Below, one piece after another: positions 47,100 to 59,368 of a stretch of DNA of 64,000 bases. The position numbers and the translations under genes were made by a program. Positions within the stretch are counted from its first letter, which is position 1. Every line of letters starts with the position of its first letter. The notes beneath the pieces are model-generated. The model saw only the letters and a program-made list of their open reading frames with translations, was not told where the DNA came from and did no database searches. This stretch comes from Patellaria atrata CBS 101060 (taxonomy: Eukaryota > Ascomycota > Dothideomycetes > Patellariales > Patellariaceae), in contig MU006095.1 of NCBI GenBank assembly GCA_010093705.1, positions 686,315 through 750,314 on the forward strand, read 5' to 3'.

Positions 47100-49728
47100 A
47101 ACAGCGAAGAGATCGCGGACGTAGTCCAACGGAAGGCTCAAGACCTCCTTCATGTGCTCAAGACCGGGACCCCGTTTGAGACGTCCAAATGGCCCTCAAA
47201 TCTTCTTGAGACCTGCAAAGAGATTGGCACGATTAGTGCTCTGAAAAATCTTCTACCAGCACCATCTGCGACTAACGATAGCCTGCAAACATTCAAGAAT
47301 TTTGCGAGAAGCGATGGTCAATGTCGCGACTGTCTTCGATATCTCATACTTGGTTCGATAGGCAAAAGCTCCTGTGAAATCAATGATTATTACGGTTTTA
47401 GTAAAATAACGAACCAAGTAAAGCGATTGTCTATCGCGAGTCCTGAATACATGCTAACATCATCTAGAATACTGTCGATATGGTCAGAATGGCGCTGCTT
47501 GATCTCTTACTTCGGATAATTGAAGTTCATATTGACAGGTTAGTTTACCAAATCAGACATTCCGAAAACGCCTCAGTCTTATTATTAACTATAGCACAAT
47601 TGCCTTGCAAAATGCAGAGAACGCTAAGAAGAGGTCAATACCCACGGAACGCGATGCCAACGATGAGCCGGTGATGAATCTGGAACCTTCAAAGGTACTA
47701 GGACAGGGTCGTAATTTCGTGGAGAACTTTGAAATGGAGCTTATCTCCGATCGTAAGCTTAGCCCTACAACTACTGAAGTCCTCAATTGACACGTTAGGT
47801 TTCAAACGAGCACTCAAAGATGTGGAAGACTTAAATATTTACAATTCCAATGCGCAAAGGAACTTTCGCATCAACGTCTTTTTTGTCCACAACTACTTCT
47901 AAGTAGGGGGAACACCTTCAATCATAGACAAGCTTCCATCCATCGATTCTGGGAGGATTCTATCCATCTTGCAGTCATGGCTGGAGCATACAGTTGCAAA
48001 AGCTGAAGGCACGACTTACGCGAATGTTCTCCAACAGATGTTGGAAGCTAAATAACGTGGCCAGGGTCCAGAGACCGCAGTTAAAGATCATAAGAAATTT
48101 TGCCAAGGTCTTGCACGACTCTTAGCACCTATCAACGGGCTCTATTTGCCAGATCTCAAATTAGATCCCTCCCTATCTGTCACCGTTAAGTATACACTCG
48201 AGTCACTCTATCCACAGGTTGATCATGTGTTCAGGAATGAGCCCGCGTTCCTGGGTAACTTACCGGATGAAACCATTCAGATAAGTCTTGGACTCAATCA
48301 AGATTGGGGTTATCAAAACAAAAACTTCAAGCATGCGGTTGGAGCCTCTCTTGGTACTGCTGATATTACAAAGGATCGGTGGTACTATGATGGCGCGCAA
48401 TTCCCTGACGTCTACGATGACCGTGAGTATGGCCGAGCGGTTGCGACCGAACTGGAAAACCTATCCTATCTTCAGGCAAGACCTCAGGCATTTGGAATGC
48501 TCAAAAAAAGACATCGAATAGTACATCACTTCATCGATCCTCAACCCTTCAAAGTTCCAAACTTACATGTCAAAGATGGCTATCGCAAAGACCAACTTCC
48601 CAATCTCAGTGATTATGACCGAATAATCTACCCAAATGGCCCGAAGAAACCTGTGCCGTGGGAACAGATCCTTCCCGCCAATTTAGACAAAAAGATTCAG
48701 ACCATAATCGAGTCCGGCAATGGGTGTTTTGCCCCCGGGACTATGGTATGGACAGACACAGGAGAAATACCAATCGAAACACTTAGAGAGCATGATAGGA
48801 TCTTGACTAGAGCAATTTCAGGCAAATACGGACTAAAATCTGACGAGGTTGTTGCGTTACCTGTCGAAGGTGGGAAGGTAGTTCTTTACGGCTTTAATGG
48901 CCAGCGCCCATTTTTCACCAGAAATCATGTTTTCCACACCACCACTGGACTAAGAGCAGTGGATCTGATCGCTGTAAAGATGGAGAACCTGTGGCTTGAG
49001 GTTGGTAAATTACGCTGTGGTAATACGTTGCTATATACTAGCGACGGACGGTTCTGCGAGCATTTCACCATCTGGAGTCTTTTGAATATTGTTGAAGAGT
49101 GTGATCATGTCTAGGGTATACACTTAAGAGAAAGCTTTCGAAGCTACCACGCTAACGGTTACCTCGTTCATCCAGACTATCCCGAGATTACAATCAAGTC
49201 TATTGCTGACTCCATAAAACAACTCCCTATTGATCAAGGAGTTAGGATCCTAGGCTCTCTCAAAGAGCTAAAGCCAATCTTCCAGAGATTTGGGGGTGTC
49301 ACAGTCGAACAGATTCTTTTGAGAGAAATTTCTAACGATGAGGTGCTTCGCAAGATGAAGCACAAGCCTACAGAGGATTTTGCCCCCCACCCTTGTACTT
49401 CCAAACGAGAAGCTACCAAGTCATCAGCATAAACGAGAATCATTCATGAGCATTATACCTTACCTATCCTTGATTGTCCTGACGGCGTCCTCTATATTGA
49501 TGGCGAACCATGCACTAGGTCACGGATTCTTCGGCGCGGGTTCGCTTGGTCTCGCAAAATACGAGAGGCTCTATGGGAGCATGGAATGTGCACATTTGGA
49601 GATGATCACTATCTCTTAAACGGCGATGGCTTTATATGGCTGTTCAAGGAGGAAAATCCAAAAGAATCTGACATCAAACCTATTCAGTTCTAAGTACGTT
49701 CTATATCTCTTTGGACACGATACACAAC

Positions 49729-49950
49729 AGAAGAAGTAGAAGAAGAAGAAGAAGAAGAAGAAGAAGAAGAAGAAGAAGAAGAAGAAGAANNNNNNNNNNN
49801 NNNNNNNNNNNNNNNNNNNNNNNNNNNNNNNNNNNNNNNNNNNNNNNNNNNNNNNNNNNNNNNNNNNNNNNNNNNNNNNNNNNNNNNNNAGAAGAAGAAG
49901 AAGAAGAAGAAGAAGAAGAAGAAGAAGAAGAAGAAGAAGAAGAAGAAGAA
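49729..49950. repeat. GAA/TTC trinucleotide microsatellite flanking an assembly gap
   Basis: Nearly pure (GAA)n runs from about 49737 to the gap and from 49890 to 49950. The true length is unknown. It lies inside the Hint-domain relic and in one frame would encode poly-Glu. Confidence 0.95.
49790..49889. other. Assembly gap (100 N)
   Basis: Exactly 100 N, the conventional placeholder for a gap of unknown size, sits between two GAA runs. The repeat is the likely cause. The distance between the flanking sequences is therefore not known. Confidence 0.99.
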
Positions 49951-52900
49951 AAAGAAAAAGGCGAGCCTCGATTCTCTAAGATGGCATGAAGTGAAGCTTT
50001 CCTACCGGAAGCTGGAGTGCTACCCAAACGACTTACAGAAAATCCGAATGGGTCGGAATTTGAGAAGCTATTGAAGTCAAATCCTGACCTGCACAAATTG
50101 GTAGGGTCTGAGACGGCGTATCAGGAGAAAGCAAAACTTGCCGAGAAGGTTGAAGGACCAATCCCGCGAAGACCAGAGAATCTGACAATCAATGTTAACG
50201 AGACCTACAAGGTGAAATATGACCCTGCGAATACGAGATCATGGCTGAGCCGAGCTTTGATGAGGATTTATTCAGCATAACTCGTTTTCTAATCGGTGAT
50301 GATAAAGACGTGAAGACTCGTCTTTAAGGAATTCTTGAGCTAGACAAGATTGCCAAAGCGCGGCAGCGAAAGCTAGGCGCAACTGAACCGATAAAATTCT
50401 ATGAGTCGACGTTTACCTCTATCAGAAAGAATGTTATAGAGGCGTTGATTACGATTGTCAACTCAGAAACGCTTGCACTTACAGCGGACGGCAATGTGGA
50501 TACAACTACTACACCACCAAGGATCAAATCTTTCACAAACCTTACTTTTAGGCAATCTAATAGTTCACTCGTGCTACCTTTCCTATTCAGCAAGATTCAG
50601 TTTCGGCCAGACACACTACGTGGCACCTTCAGGGGTAAGATCACAGAGTACGAACCCGATTCCAAAAAAGCTTCTAAGGACAAAGGAACCCTACATTTTG
50701 TTTACGGAGAGCTTTTAAACGACTCACCATCTCCTCCAACGACCGCATAAGGAAGCACAAGCAGTGCAGCACCCACAGAACCTGGTAGTCTAGCACTACT
50801 CACCGGATCTGATAATGCGATAAATAAGATCAGGAGTGAAATTAATCTCATTAGCAACTTAGGCGTCAACTCTGACGACCTGAAGCAAGACGCGCAAGAA
50901 TTAATTTACAAAGCGATGCTTTACCACATAGCCGACGAGGACCGAGAAAACATGACCGATGTTACGAAACTTCGGTAGGAAGCGACCTAAACCTGCCTGA
51001 CATTCTCCCGACCGAGTTGGGTGATGAATTGGACGATGATCTCAAATAATGGCTCAAGAGTACATGTTGCATTGCATATCCAGCACATAATCTACCGGAG
51101 TTGAGCAAGTCGAAACAGGAGGCTTTCAAAAATGTCTTCACTGACACTGAACTTAAGCGTCTTGACTACTTCTGGCGCGGTAAGGGTGCTAACTGCCTCA
51201 GCAGGAGGCCGGAATATAATTGACTAAATTCTTTCGTTACGACTATCGCCTTCCGTAGACATGTTCCACAAATCATAAACTACATCGGGGATAGAAAGAA
51301 AGAGGATGTCATTGATGAGAATGGTAACACCGTGAAGAATGTGAATGGTGGGAAAAAGTGGGCATATCTGTATTATCACCAGATCACCTGGAAAGACTAC
51401 ATCGAGGGTATTATTACTCAATGTCAATACACCGATTTCACCGTAAGTACTGTACTCGGTAGTCTTCATATCAAAATGCTTATTCGTAAGGGATCTTAAT
51501 CCACTAGAGTAGCACAGTACTGTGCTCCATGCGCTCTGGGCTGAACCACTTGGGTGCGCTGATGGATGGGGCTGGGCTCGCAAAACTCCTCGCGGCAATG
51601 GTCCATCGTAATGTAAGGGAAAAAAAAATCGTTTTAGGTATGCACTGTTAGAAGACGTGGCTACGATGAAGAATGGCTTGCGGAATTACTTCAAGGCTAT
51701 CATTGACATTCTTCTGGATGAACGCAAAGCGACTGCAGCGGGTATCTATCCTAATGTCAGAGAGGTCATTTTAAAAGACCTCCTGAGAATAACAGAGTAG
51801 AACCAAGATCAGACCAGGGTCAATAAGTTCACGGATGAGCAGAAGTATGTTATAGTCCTTTGTTGTTGATCACTTATAAGGCCAAATCGGTGTTACTTGG
51901 TCTTATTGCTTAGAGCGCAGATGCTTATGACTCTTTACCCCGGAGTGACGGCATTTGTAGAGGCCAGCGCGCCGTTAGTGAAGCGTGGATTCTCTTGGAT
52001 CCTAACCGGTGTGCGACGTGCTATCAATAGAGGAAACGCGGAAAATATCGCCGAAGACATAATCGAACTCGTTCCTCGTGCTGGTCAACCTGCGGCTGGC
52101 ATACCTCCACGAGCTGCTGGTGATGCGCCTCAACCTGTTCCTGCTGCTGGGTAATTTGGCGATGCTGCTGGAGACGCTACTGGGAATGTGGGCGAGGCTG
52201 GACGAGGTGTATCGAAATGGACCAAAGCTAGAGCAGCGGTAGGATTCATTCTTACCATAGCTGCAGTAAGCGACCTCAGAGTAATGAAGTCAAAGAAATG
52301 ACAGAACTGACATTCCTTCAGGTCGCCTACGTATTTTATGGCAGTCGAGATCCTTGGGGCCACACCAATGACCTTGGTCATGTGGATAGAGGTATTCTCG
52401 TCACTTTTGGCCTACAAACATTGAGTACTTTCACTCTTCCCGCACACTCATCGGCGAAGGTATATTACGGATGGGGAAAATTCCCTGCGCAGCAAGCCGC
52501 CGCAGCCATGGAAGCTGATCGCCAAGCCGCTGGCCGCATCGCGAATGCCTCAGTAGAAAGAGTAGTAGCAATGAATTCACATCTCGAAGCAGTGGCCGCG
52601 AACCCGGGCGCAGCACAACGAGCCAACGCAGCAAACGCCAATGAGTTAGCACAAGCGGCCCACCAACCTGCCAATGCCAGCGAGGCGATGCCTTCAAGCA
52701 AGGGACCTAGACCTAGTAAATGGGCTACATTCAAAGGGAAGTTCTGAATGCGCTTCAACGTCGCCGAAACGACCCTTCGTTCCGTTGCTATCGCAATCTC
52801 GGTCGTTATGCTCGTGTTCTCCTGCATTTCCGCCGCGCAGAACTAGGATAAACTCGACACAATGGAGAAGTGGCTGACAGTTCTCAGCTTGGTTGTGCAG

Positions 52901-53852
52901 CTCGTCAGCGTTGTACTAGACATCATCGTGCTTTTCTGCTGTATATCACCGTTTTGACCCATCGGCGTGGCAGTCGTCGGTATCATTATCATGATAATCA
53001 TAGACCACCACCAAAAAAAGAAGTCTCCATCCGAGGGTCCGATTCAGAAATGGTTCCGCGAAAAAGGAAGGCCATTCTTCGATAAGCTCGACGTCCCACC
53101 CCCGCCACATTTCAACTGGACACCCAGCACCACTAAGGTGGAGGTGGGGAAAGATACCACGCTGACGATCAAGGGGACACCGTACGACGGCCACCGCAAC
53201 AAGCTAACCAAAAACTTCTACAGTGTCAGGATCAACTTCATCTCGAACAAGAGTCTCTCATCCACGCTCTTCGAATCCGAGAAGCGTTCCGAGGAGAAGT
53301 CAGAGCAGAGCTCCAGCGTAGGGATGAACGAAGTCGCTCTTTCGTATCCCGCGTCCATCACCAAAGACGTCGATGCCTCGCTCATCCAGCACAGCGTTTT
53401 TTCTCGAAAACGGCGCAATGGCAGGCGTCTATCGAGCATAAAGACCGCGGCAACCTCCGCACGTTGTATAAGGGTTTTATTCCGTACATCGACATCGCGC
53501 CGGGCAGGGCCAAGATCGCGGTCATGGTTCGTGGCAAGATCGCCAAGATGTGGGATAGGAAGGGCGGCGCGGAGCAGGGCGATGGCAGGATTCCGCCGTG
53601 GGCGAAATATACCATCATGATGTAGGAGTTGTATGCGGATGAGAAGGGTTTGCTGAGCGAGATGAAGGAGACGTTGTTGGGTTTGGAGAAGGTTTGATGA
53701 TTGAAAGAAGGGTGGAAACGTAAAATTTACGATCTGAGCAAGGGGTATAGGCATAGTGCGAATCAGTGTAAACAAACATAAGTGTATAGTTTGATTATTC
53801 CAAACATGTACCTCAAGCTCTAGTTGTGTGAATACCAATGCGCTCAACCACG

Positions 53853-54939
53853 TTACGCCCACCCGAAAACCGACCACCAACACGTAACCTCATCTTGCCT
53901 CTCGCTTCCACTAGGATCCCAACCCCAGTCATCGTAGCCTGTCTCTTCGCCTTCGTCAAGCACCTTCAATCCCGCGTCCCGCATCCGTTGCCGAAAGTCC
54001 TTGATTTCCGGCGAATACGCTTCCCGTAGCGGAAGCTCTACCACCACCCTCGCATCAGGATCGGCAGAGAGCCATTTCGAGATTGTGGTGACGAGGAGAC
54101 GCGGATGTTCGGGCGAGTAGAGCGGATCGGCTGCAAGGATTATGGGAAAGTCTGATGGGTGAGATGACATTGTTGCAGACACGGGAGTAAGGATATCAGG
54201 CTGTGTCCAGTCCAGAACGGCAACTTCGGTGCAGCCGCCGTCGGCTTCGATGACTTCCCAGTTCGCGTCGGCGTTGCGCTTGAGGTTTGGCACTATCTCG
54301 GGGAGATCAGTAAGGAGGACTGATGCGCCCAGGAGTGCGGCCGCAGCCATGCCGACAAGTCCGGTCCCTGAGCCGAGTTCGAGGATAGCGACATCCTCTT
54401 TCTGCGGGAAGGGGAAGTGTCGAAGTCTCTTGGCTAGCAAGTAAGACGACGCCCACGTCTTCAGGCCGAGATTGTCTGCGGTCAATGCAGGTTCGTGGAT
54501 GGAAATGCTTATGTAGCCAGTACCGGTAGGTATGCGGAATGTGCGCTCTATGGCCGGCATCGCTGTTCTACCAGAGCGTTCCGCTAGTCTAAGACTGGCT
54601 TGCTCCCAGATGGTTTCCTTGAGACTGTCGTCTTCTATCCAGCCTAGCTCATTTCCGACGATGCTAGTTAAATATCTTGTCACTCCTGCAGGGTCGACGG
54701 TCCGACGATTGGTAGACCCATTGACCCGATTTCCTTTACTGCGTCGAATGACAATGGGCGAATCTTCCGAATCACTCGCATCCCACGAAGGGGGCTGTGA
54801 GACAAGAAGAGCAAGTGCGTCCAATAGAGCTACTGCGCTCGGCTTGGAGTATATTTGGGGGAGGTCGAATACTGATATTGTTATAATATGGTCAGAAACG
54901 TAAAGTGAGATACCCACCATGCAATATTTGATGCTCCAT
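53853..54939 (-). CDS. S-adenosylmethionine-dependent protein methyltransferase (PF10294 type)
   Basis: A short first exon from the ATG at 54939 (MEHQILH) is followed by a 47-nt intron (GTGGGT ... ATATCAG) that rejoins to VFDLPQIYSKPSAVALLDAL; the remainder is one exon, about 350 residues in all. Motifs of the seven-beta-strand lysine methyltransferase family are VAILELGSGTGLVGMAAAAL (SAM loop), VLLTDLPEIVPNLKRN, VLDWTQP and IILAADPLYSPEHPRLLV (DPxY-type active-site block), then VVVELPLREAYSPEI. Family members methylate single lysines on translation factors and chaperones (METTL21/EFM/Rrg1-like). I cannot tell the target. Its 3' end is about 150 nt from the Hint relic, on the opposite strand. 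Confidence 0.87.
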
Positions 54940-55185
54940 GCTCTTAGAAATTCTCTTTTGTTATATTGGCATGCTATCTCCTTGGTCGGCTCTATGGCGA
55001 TATCCAGTACTAATCAAGAGAAAATGTTATACTTAGCGACAATGGATCTCAGTAGTCCGTCCGAAGTATTTCCGACGCAGTGGGTCAATATGTGTTAGGG
55101 GTTATTCAACGTCCCTTATACAGTGTACCGCGTCTATACTATACGAGACGAAAGGATAGTACTTCAGCGATTGCACTTCCAAAAG

Positions 55186-55995
55186 CTATAAGGTAGCCTT
55201 GAAGCCATAATATGCTTGCTCCATATCGAATTGAAACTCTCTCGCTTGAGCCTCATCTAGCTTATCAGCAGCGCGCATCTGGTTCAGAGTGATGAGCCAT
55301 TGTATGATCTTCCCCTTGCTTTCGAACTCCTTGTCTGTGACTTTATTGACCGCTTGGATGATCTCCACGAGTAATGGATGTAAGGTATCCTTCTCGACTA
55401 ACCCGATCTTGATGGCATCCAAGAGAGTAATAAAGTTTTCTGTAGCGGCTACGACCAGGGAAGCAGCGGCAGCTTCGGTGCCCGGTTGAACGGGTTTGTG
55501 GAATGGTTGCTCGACTGTCGCGGGGATACCGACTCGGATACGCTCAGTCGCTCTGGGGCATTCTAGCTATGGCTTCGGATTAGCATTAATCCCGGCTACT
55601 ATGGTTATTTGAAGATGTACATTCCACTCCCGCTTGAAGTTTTCTAGATCCCCAAATTCCCGGAGAACGTTCTCATCTGCGAGATTGGATTTGTACTGTT
55701 TCAGGAGACGGCTGCAAGTCTCAGTGTACTCGCTTTCGGTAACTGAGTCTTTCAGGTAAGCTTTTTCGATAGAGTCCAGAGTGAGGATTATGCTATAGAC
55801 TTCGGCGAGCGTCTCATACAGATCTCTCTCGGCGTTCGTTGCGTATAGCTTAACTTCCTGTATCTACGGTCAGGGTTGACGTCCAGATGGGAACAAGTAG
55901 GGTTTAAGACTTACTTCGTCAAGATTGATAGTAGAGGAAGTTGGGACATAGCTATATGGAGTCGGCGCGTACGCTAACTGACGAGAGCTGTACAT
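55186..55995 (-). CDS. VPS28: VPS28, ESCRT-I subunit
   Basis: Three exons give about 230 residues. The ATG at 55995 starts MYSSRQLAYAPTPYSYVPTS. Intron 1 follows INLDE (GTAAGT donor) and intron 2 follows FKREWN, rejoining to LECPRATERIRVGIPATVEQ. The N-terminal core (NAERDLYETLAEVYSIILTL, ESEYTETCSRLLKQY) binds Vps23 and Vps37. The C-terminal four-helix domain (NFITLLDAIKIGLVEKDTLH, VNKVTDKEFESKGKIIQWL, FDMEQAYYGFKATL) binds ESCRT-II. Vps28 acts in endosomal sorting of ubiquitinated membrane proteins and, in fungi, in the alkaline-pH Rim/Pal pathway. The match to the family is very close. It is divergent from NOC2 with a 185-bp spacer. Confidence 0.96.
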
Positions 55996-56180
55996 TCTTA
56001 ATAAATCTGATAACACGCCAATAAATAGGGACCATGGTGGTCTTCAAGCTCCCAGGGCTCCGTATGAGTCTCCGCAGCTCCCTGACTCGCGGAGCACCTC
56101 GCAAATCTTGGCGTAGACAAAATTTCGACCGCCGCTAAATTGAACATCCCAAACTCGTAATAGCAACAGTATAACCCACA
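55996..56180. promoter_or_regulatory. Divergent promoter VPS28/NOC2
   Basis: A 185-nt spacer between two housekeeping genes that diverge. No TATA box; probably a compact bidirectional promoter. Confidence 0.5.
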
Positions 56181-58533
56181 ATGCCTCAAACAAAAGCTAC
56201 CAGGAAGTTTGAAAAGAATAAGCTCAAAGATGTTTTGAAGAGAAGAAAAGAGGGTGCAAAATTTAAGCAGAAGGTGCAATTGAAGGAGAAAAAGAAGGCT
56301 AAGAGAGCGAAAGAAAATGCTCGTGCAGAAGATCTCGAGGATGGGCCAAAGAAAGCACAGCCGGGTAACAATCCATTTGGGGAGATGACCGTAGATGAGT
56401 TCTTCCAAGGCGGATTCGACATCCCAGAGCTTCATGGTAGCAAATCTAAAAAGAAGGCATCGAAGGAGTCGCAACAGAAGAGTCGCAAGAGAAAACGTAC
56501 ACCACCCGAGGACAAGGATGATGGCTCTGACACATCAATGGTGGATGGAGGTGCGCCAATCCAGGACAACTCTGAACATAGCTCAGATGAGGATGTGGAG
56601 GATCACAAGGAGCAATTGAATGCTTTGGCCAAGAAAGATCCTGAATTTTACAGATTCTTGCAGGAGGAGGATGCTGAGCTACTCAACTTTGACGAAAATG
56701 CCGACCTCGCAGAAATCGATGACTTGAGCGCCAGTGAGGAGGATGAACCTCGAAAGAAGCAAAAGAAGAGTAAGAAGAGCAAGGAGCAGGAGATGAATAT
56801 AGACACGGACGAGGAGCTCGGCACGGGCGCAACCAACGAGGTAACCCAAGGGATGGTCAAGAAGTGGAAGGCGGCGATGGTAGAGCAGAACTCTTTAAGG
56901 TCGACAAGAGAAGTAGTGCTCGCCTTCCGTGCTGCAGCGCACCTTAACGAGGACGGGAAAGAGTTTAAATATAGTATCTCCAATTCGGAAGTTTACCATG
57001 ATCTGCTCCTCGTAGCACTCTCTCATGTTCCAGAGGTTTTATATCACCATCTACCAGTCAAGGAGACCGCTGGGGGCAAAGTGTAAGTACAACAGTCATC
57101 CAAGAACCGTATCGTCACTGACGTCGTACAGGCGAGTGCCGACAGATTCGAAGAAATACAAATCTCTCAGTACTCTGTTGAAGTCCCACGCAACGTCTAT
57201 ACACCATTTGCTTGAAAACCTTTCAGATGCCTCGGCCTTGAGACTCACGCTCAGTTCACTACTACCCCTACTTCCTTATACCCTCTCCTTTAAGAAGCTT
57301 GTTCGTGATCTAGCAAGGGCTGTAATAGATGTCTGGTCAGATTCTTCAAACGCCGAAGCAACAAGAATCGCAGCTTTCCTAGTTCTGCGGCGACTCGTCG
57401 TAATCGGCGACCCCAGCATCAAAGAAGCGGTCCTCAAATCTACATACCAAGGCCTCGTCAAGGGGTCGCGCAACACGACCGTCCACTCCATCACCGGTGT
57501 GAATCTTATGAAAAACTCCGCCGCCGAACTCTGGGGTCTCGATCCCAGCTTAGGTTACACGACTGGCTTCACCTTCATCCGCCAGCTCGCCATCCACCTG
57601 CGCTCATCCCTCACCAACAACTCGAACGAATCCTACAAGGCCGTCTACAACTGGCAGTTTGTGCACTCCCTCGATTTCTGGTCACGCGTCCTCTCCCTCC
57701 ACTGCGAGTCTCTGCGCGAAGCCCAATCCAGCAAAGAGTCGCCCCTACGGCCACTCATCTACCCAACGGTGCAGATCACACTGGGGACCATGCGTCTCAT
57801 CCCAACAGCGCAGTACTTCCCCCTCCGCTTCCACCTTATCCGCGCCCTCCTCCGCATATCCCTAGCCACTCACACCTACATCCCGCTCGCCCCCTCCCTC
57901 CTCGAAGTCCTCAACGCCACCGAGATGAAAAAGCCCCCCAAAAACTCGACCCTCAAGCCCCTCGACTTCAGCACCGCCTACCACGCGCCGAAATCATACC
58001 TCCGCACGCGCGTCTACCAAGACGGCCTCGGCGACCAGGTCTGCGAATTACTCTCCGAATTCTTCTTCCTGTGGACTAAATCCATCGCTTTTCCTGAGCT
58101 CGCGTTGCCCGTTGTCGTGATGCTGAAGCGCTGGCTCAAGACTGCCTCTAATCGGGATACCGGGAATAAGAACGGCAAGGTCAATTCGATGATGGGCGTG
58201 CTGGTGCAGAAGCTCGAGGCGAATGGTAGGTGGATCGAGGAGAGGAGGGCGAGGGTGGAGTTTGCGCCGAATGATAGGGCGGGCGTGGACGGATTCTTGA
58301 GGGAGGAGGCGTGGGAGGGGAGTCCGTTGGGCGCTTTCGTAGTTGGGCAGAGGAAGGGGAGGGAGGAGAAGGCGAAGGTTGTGGAGGAAGGGAGGAGGGA
58401 GGAGGAGAGGAAAAGGAAGATGGAAAGGAAGGAGGAGAAGGAGGATGGGGAGGAGTTTGGAGGGTTCGAGGAGGAGAGTGGAACTGGGAGCGGGAGTGAG
58501 AGCGAGGAGGGTAGTGATAGAGAGAGTGATTAG
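56181..58533 (+). CDS. NOC2: Nucleolar complex protein 2
   Basis: Exon 1 is 56181-57082, the intron 57083-57131 (49 nt, GTAAGT donor, GTACAG acceptor) and exon 2 57132-58533, giving 767 residues. The N-terminus is Lys/Arg-rich with nucleolar-targeting character (KFEKNKLKDVLKRRKEGAKF, RKRKRTPP). Acidic patches follow, then the Noc2 core: TQGMVKKWKAAMVEQNSLR, NSEVYHDLLLVALSHVPEVL, YKSLSTLLKSHATSIHHLL, FTFIRQLAIHLRSSLTN, YKAVYNWQFVHSLDFWSRVL and RTRVYQDGLGDQVCELL. The C-terminus is a long Glu/Lys/Arg and Ser/Glu tail. Noc2 pairs with Noc1 and then Noc3 to carry pre-60S ribosomal particles from nucleolus to nucleoplasm. Intact. Confidence 0.95.
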
Positions 58534-59368
58534 GAGTGACTCCACTGGAATGAGTTGTCTAGTCAGGGGCTTTATACTAAACCTTCCATGAAGCAGAATT
58601 AACAACTTCCATCTCAAAGAATCTGTGAATATCAATTAAAGTAGGAGGCAAAGTGGCAAGAATGATGAGGCAGCTTTGCCGGTCCTGAATATCACGGAAT
58701 GCACTGGGAGGTCACAGAGTACGTATTAAACGTCGCATGAACAGAATGTTACCGAGTTCAATTGAAAGGGTTCTCAGTGTATTCTTTACCTGACATGTGT
58801 AAGATGGTATTGCGTAGTGATATTTTCTATCTAGACGTCTAATGGAACGAATTACCGAAGTCCACTTCAAGAGATCTCAGCGAGTTCATTGTCTCGACGT
58901 GTTTGAGGTAATAATGCGGTGTAAATAGAAAAGATACGCGTTGAATCAGCAAAGATAGAAGATAGTCAACCACAACACATTATCAACCACTAAACTCAAT
59001 AGGGAGCTTTTGTGTATTTTTCATAATAGATCAACATGGAGTTACTCCACACGGCTAGTATCACCCGAAGGTGTGATCCACTAGCCAGCAAAGCGAGATC
59101 CGAGAGAAGGTCAGAAAACAGACAACCCGCAAAGCACACTCATAAAGCCAAGAAATCAGAACAGCGGGTATTATCCGACAGATGCCGTCAGAGACAGAGT
59201 CCGAGGGTGATGCTGTATCCCCATAAACTCCATAGACCGATACGCCATGCTAAGTAAGCATGTTGAGGCCACCACCTGACCCAAGATGGACCATGACGAT
59301 CATTTCCTGATAATATTACGAAACAAGAGAAAGAGATTGGGAGAGATTGAAGACGACCTTGATCACGC
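58534..59368. other. Convergent 3' intergenic region
   Basis: Between the 3' ends of NOC2 and RAX1. A plus-strand frame at 59036-59257 lacks motifs and splice support. Nothing else seen. Confidence 0.4.

Larger units (their letters stand above)
47100..53700 (+). pseudogene. Fossil of a large multidomain Hint-domain gene (possible polymorphic-toxin-like relic)
   Basis: About 6.6 kb of plus-strand DNA carries successive protein-like segments in changing frames. It is broken, with on the order of ten or more interruptions. The longest surviving segment (48146-49114) has a globular N-terminal part and then a Hint domain: GCFAPGTMVWTDTGEIPIET (block A with the nucleophilic Cys) and FFTRNHVFHTTTG (block B), with the typical closing SYHANGYLVH just beyond. 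Downstream parts are an acidic GAA-encoded tract, a Lys/Glu-rich region near 50.0-51.2 kb, an Ala-rich segment (52.0-52.7 kb), and one or two membrane helices near 52.9-53.0 kb followed by a beta-rich tail. Hint domains self-cleave and are shared by hedgehogs, inteins and polymorphic secreted toxins. Which this was is not certain. The relic is old enough to have lost continuity but still recognisable. Confidence 0.6.

Noticed and set aside
58048-58635. 195-codon Leu/Pro-rich minus-strand frame opposite the NOC2 tail
   Set aside because: Antisense of the Glu/Arg/Lys-rich C-terminus of NOC2.
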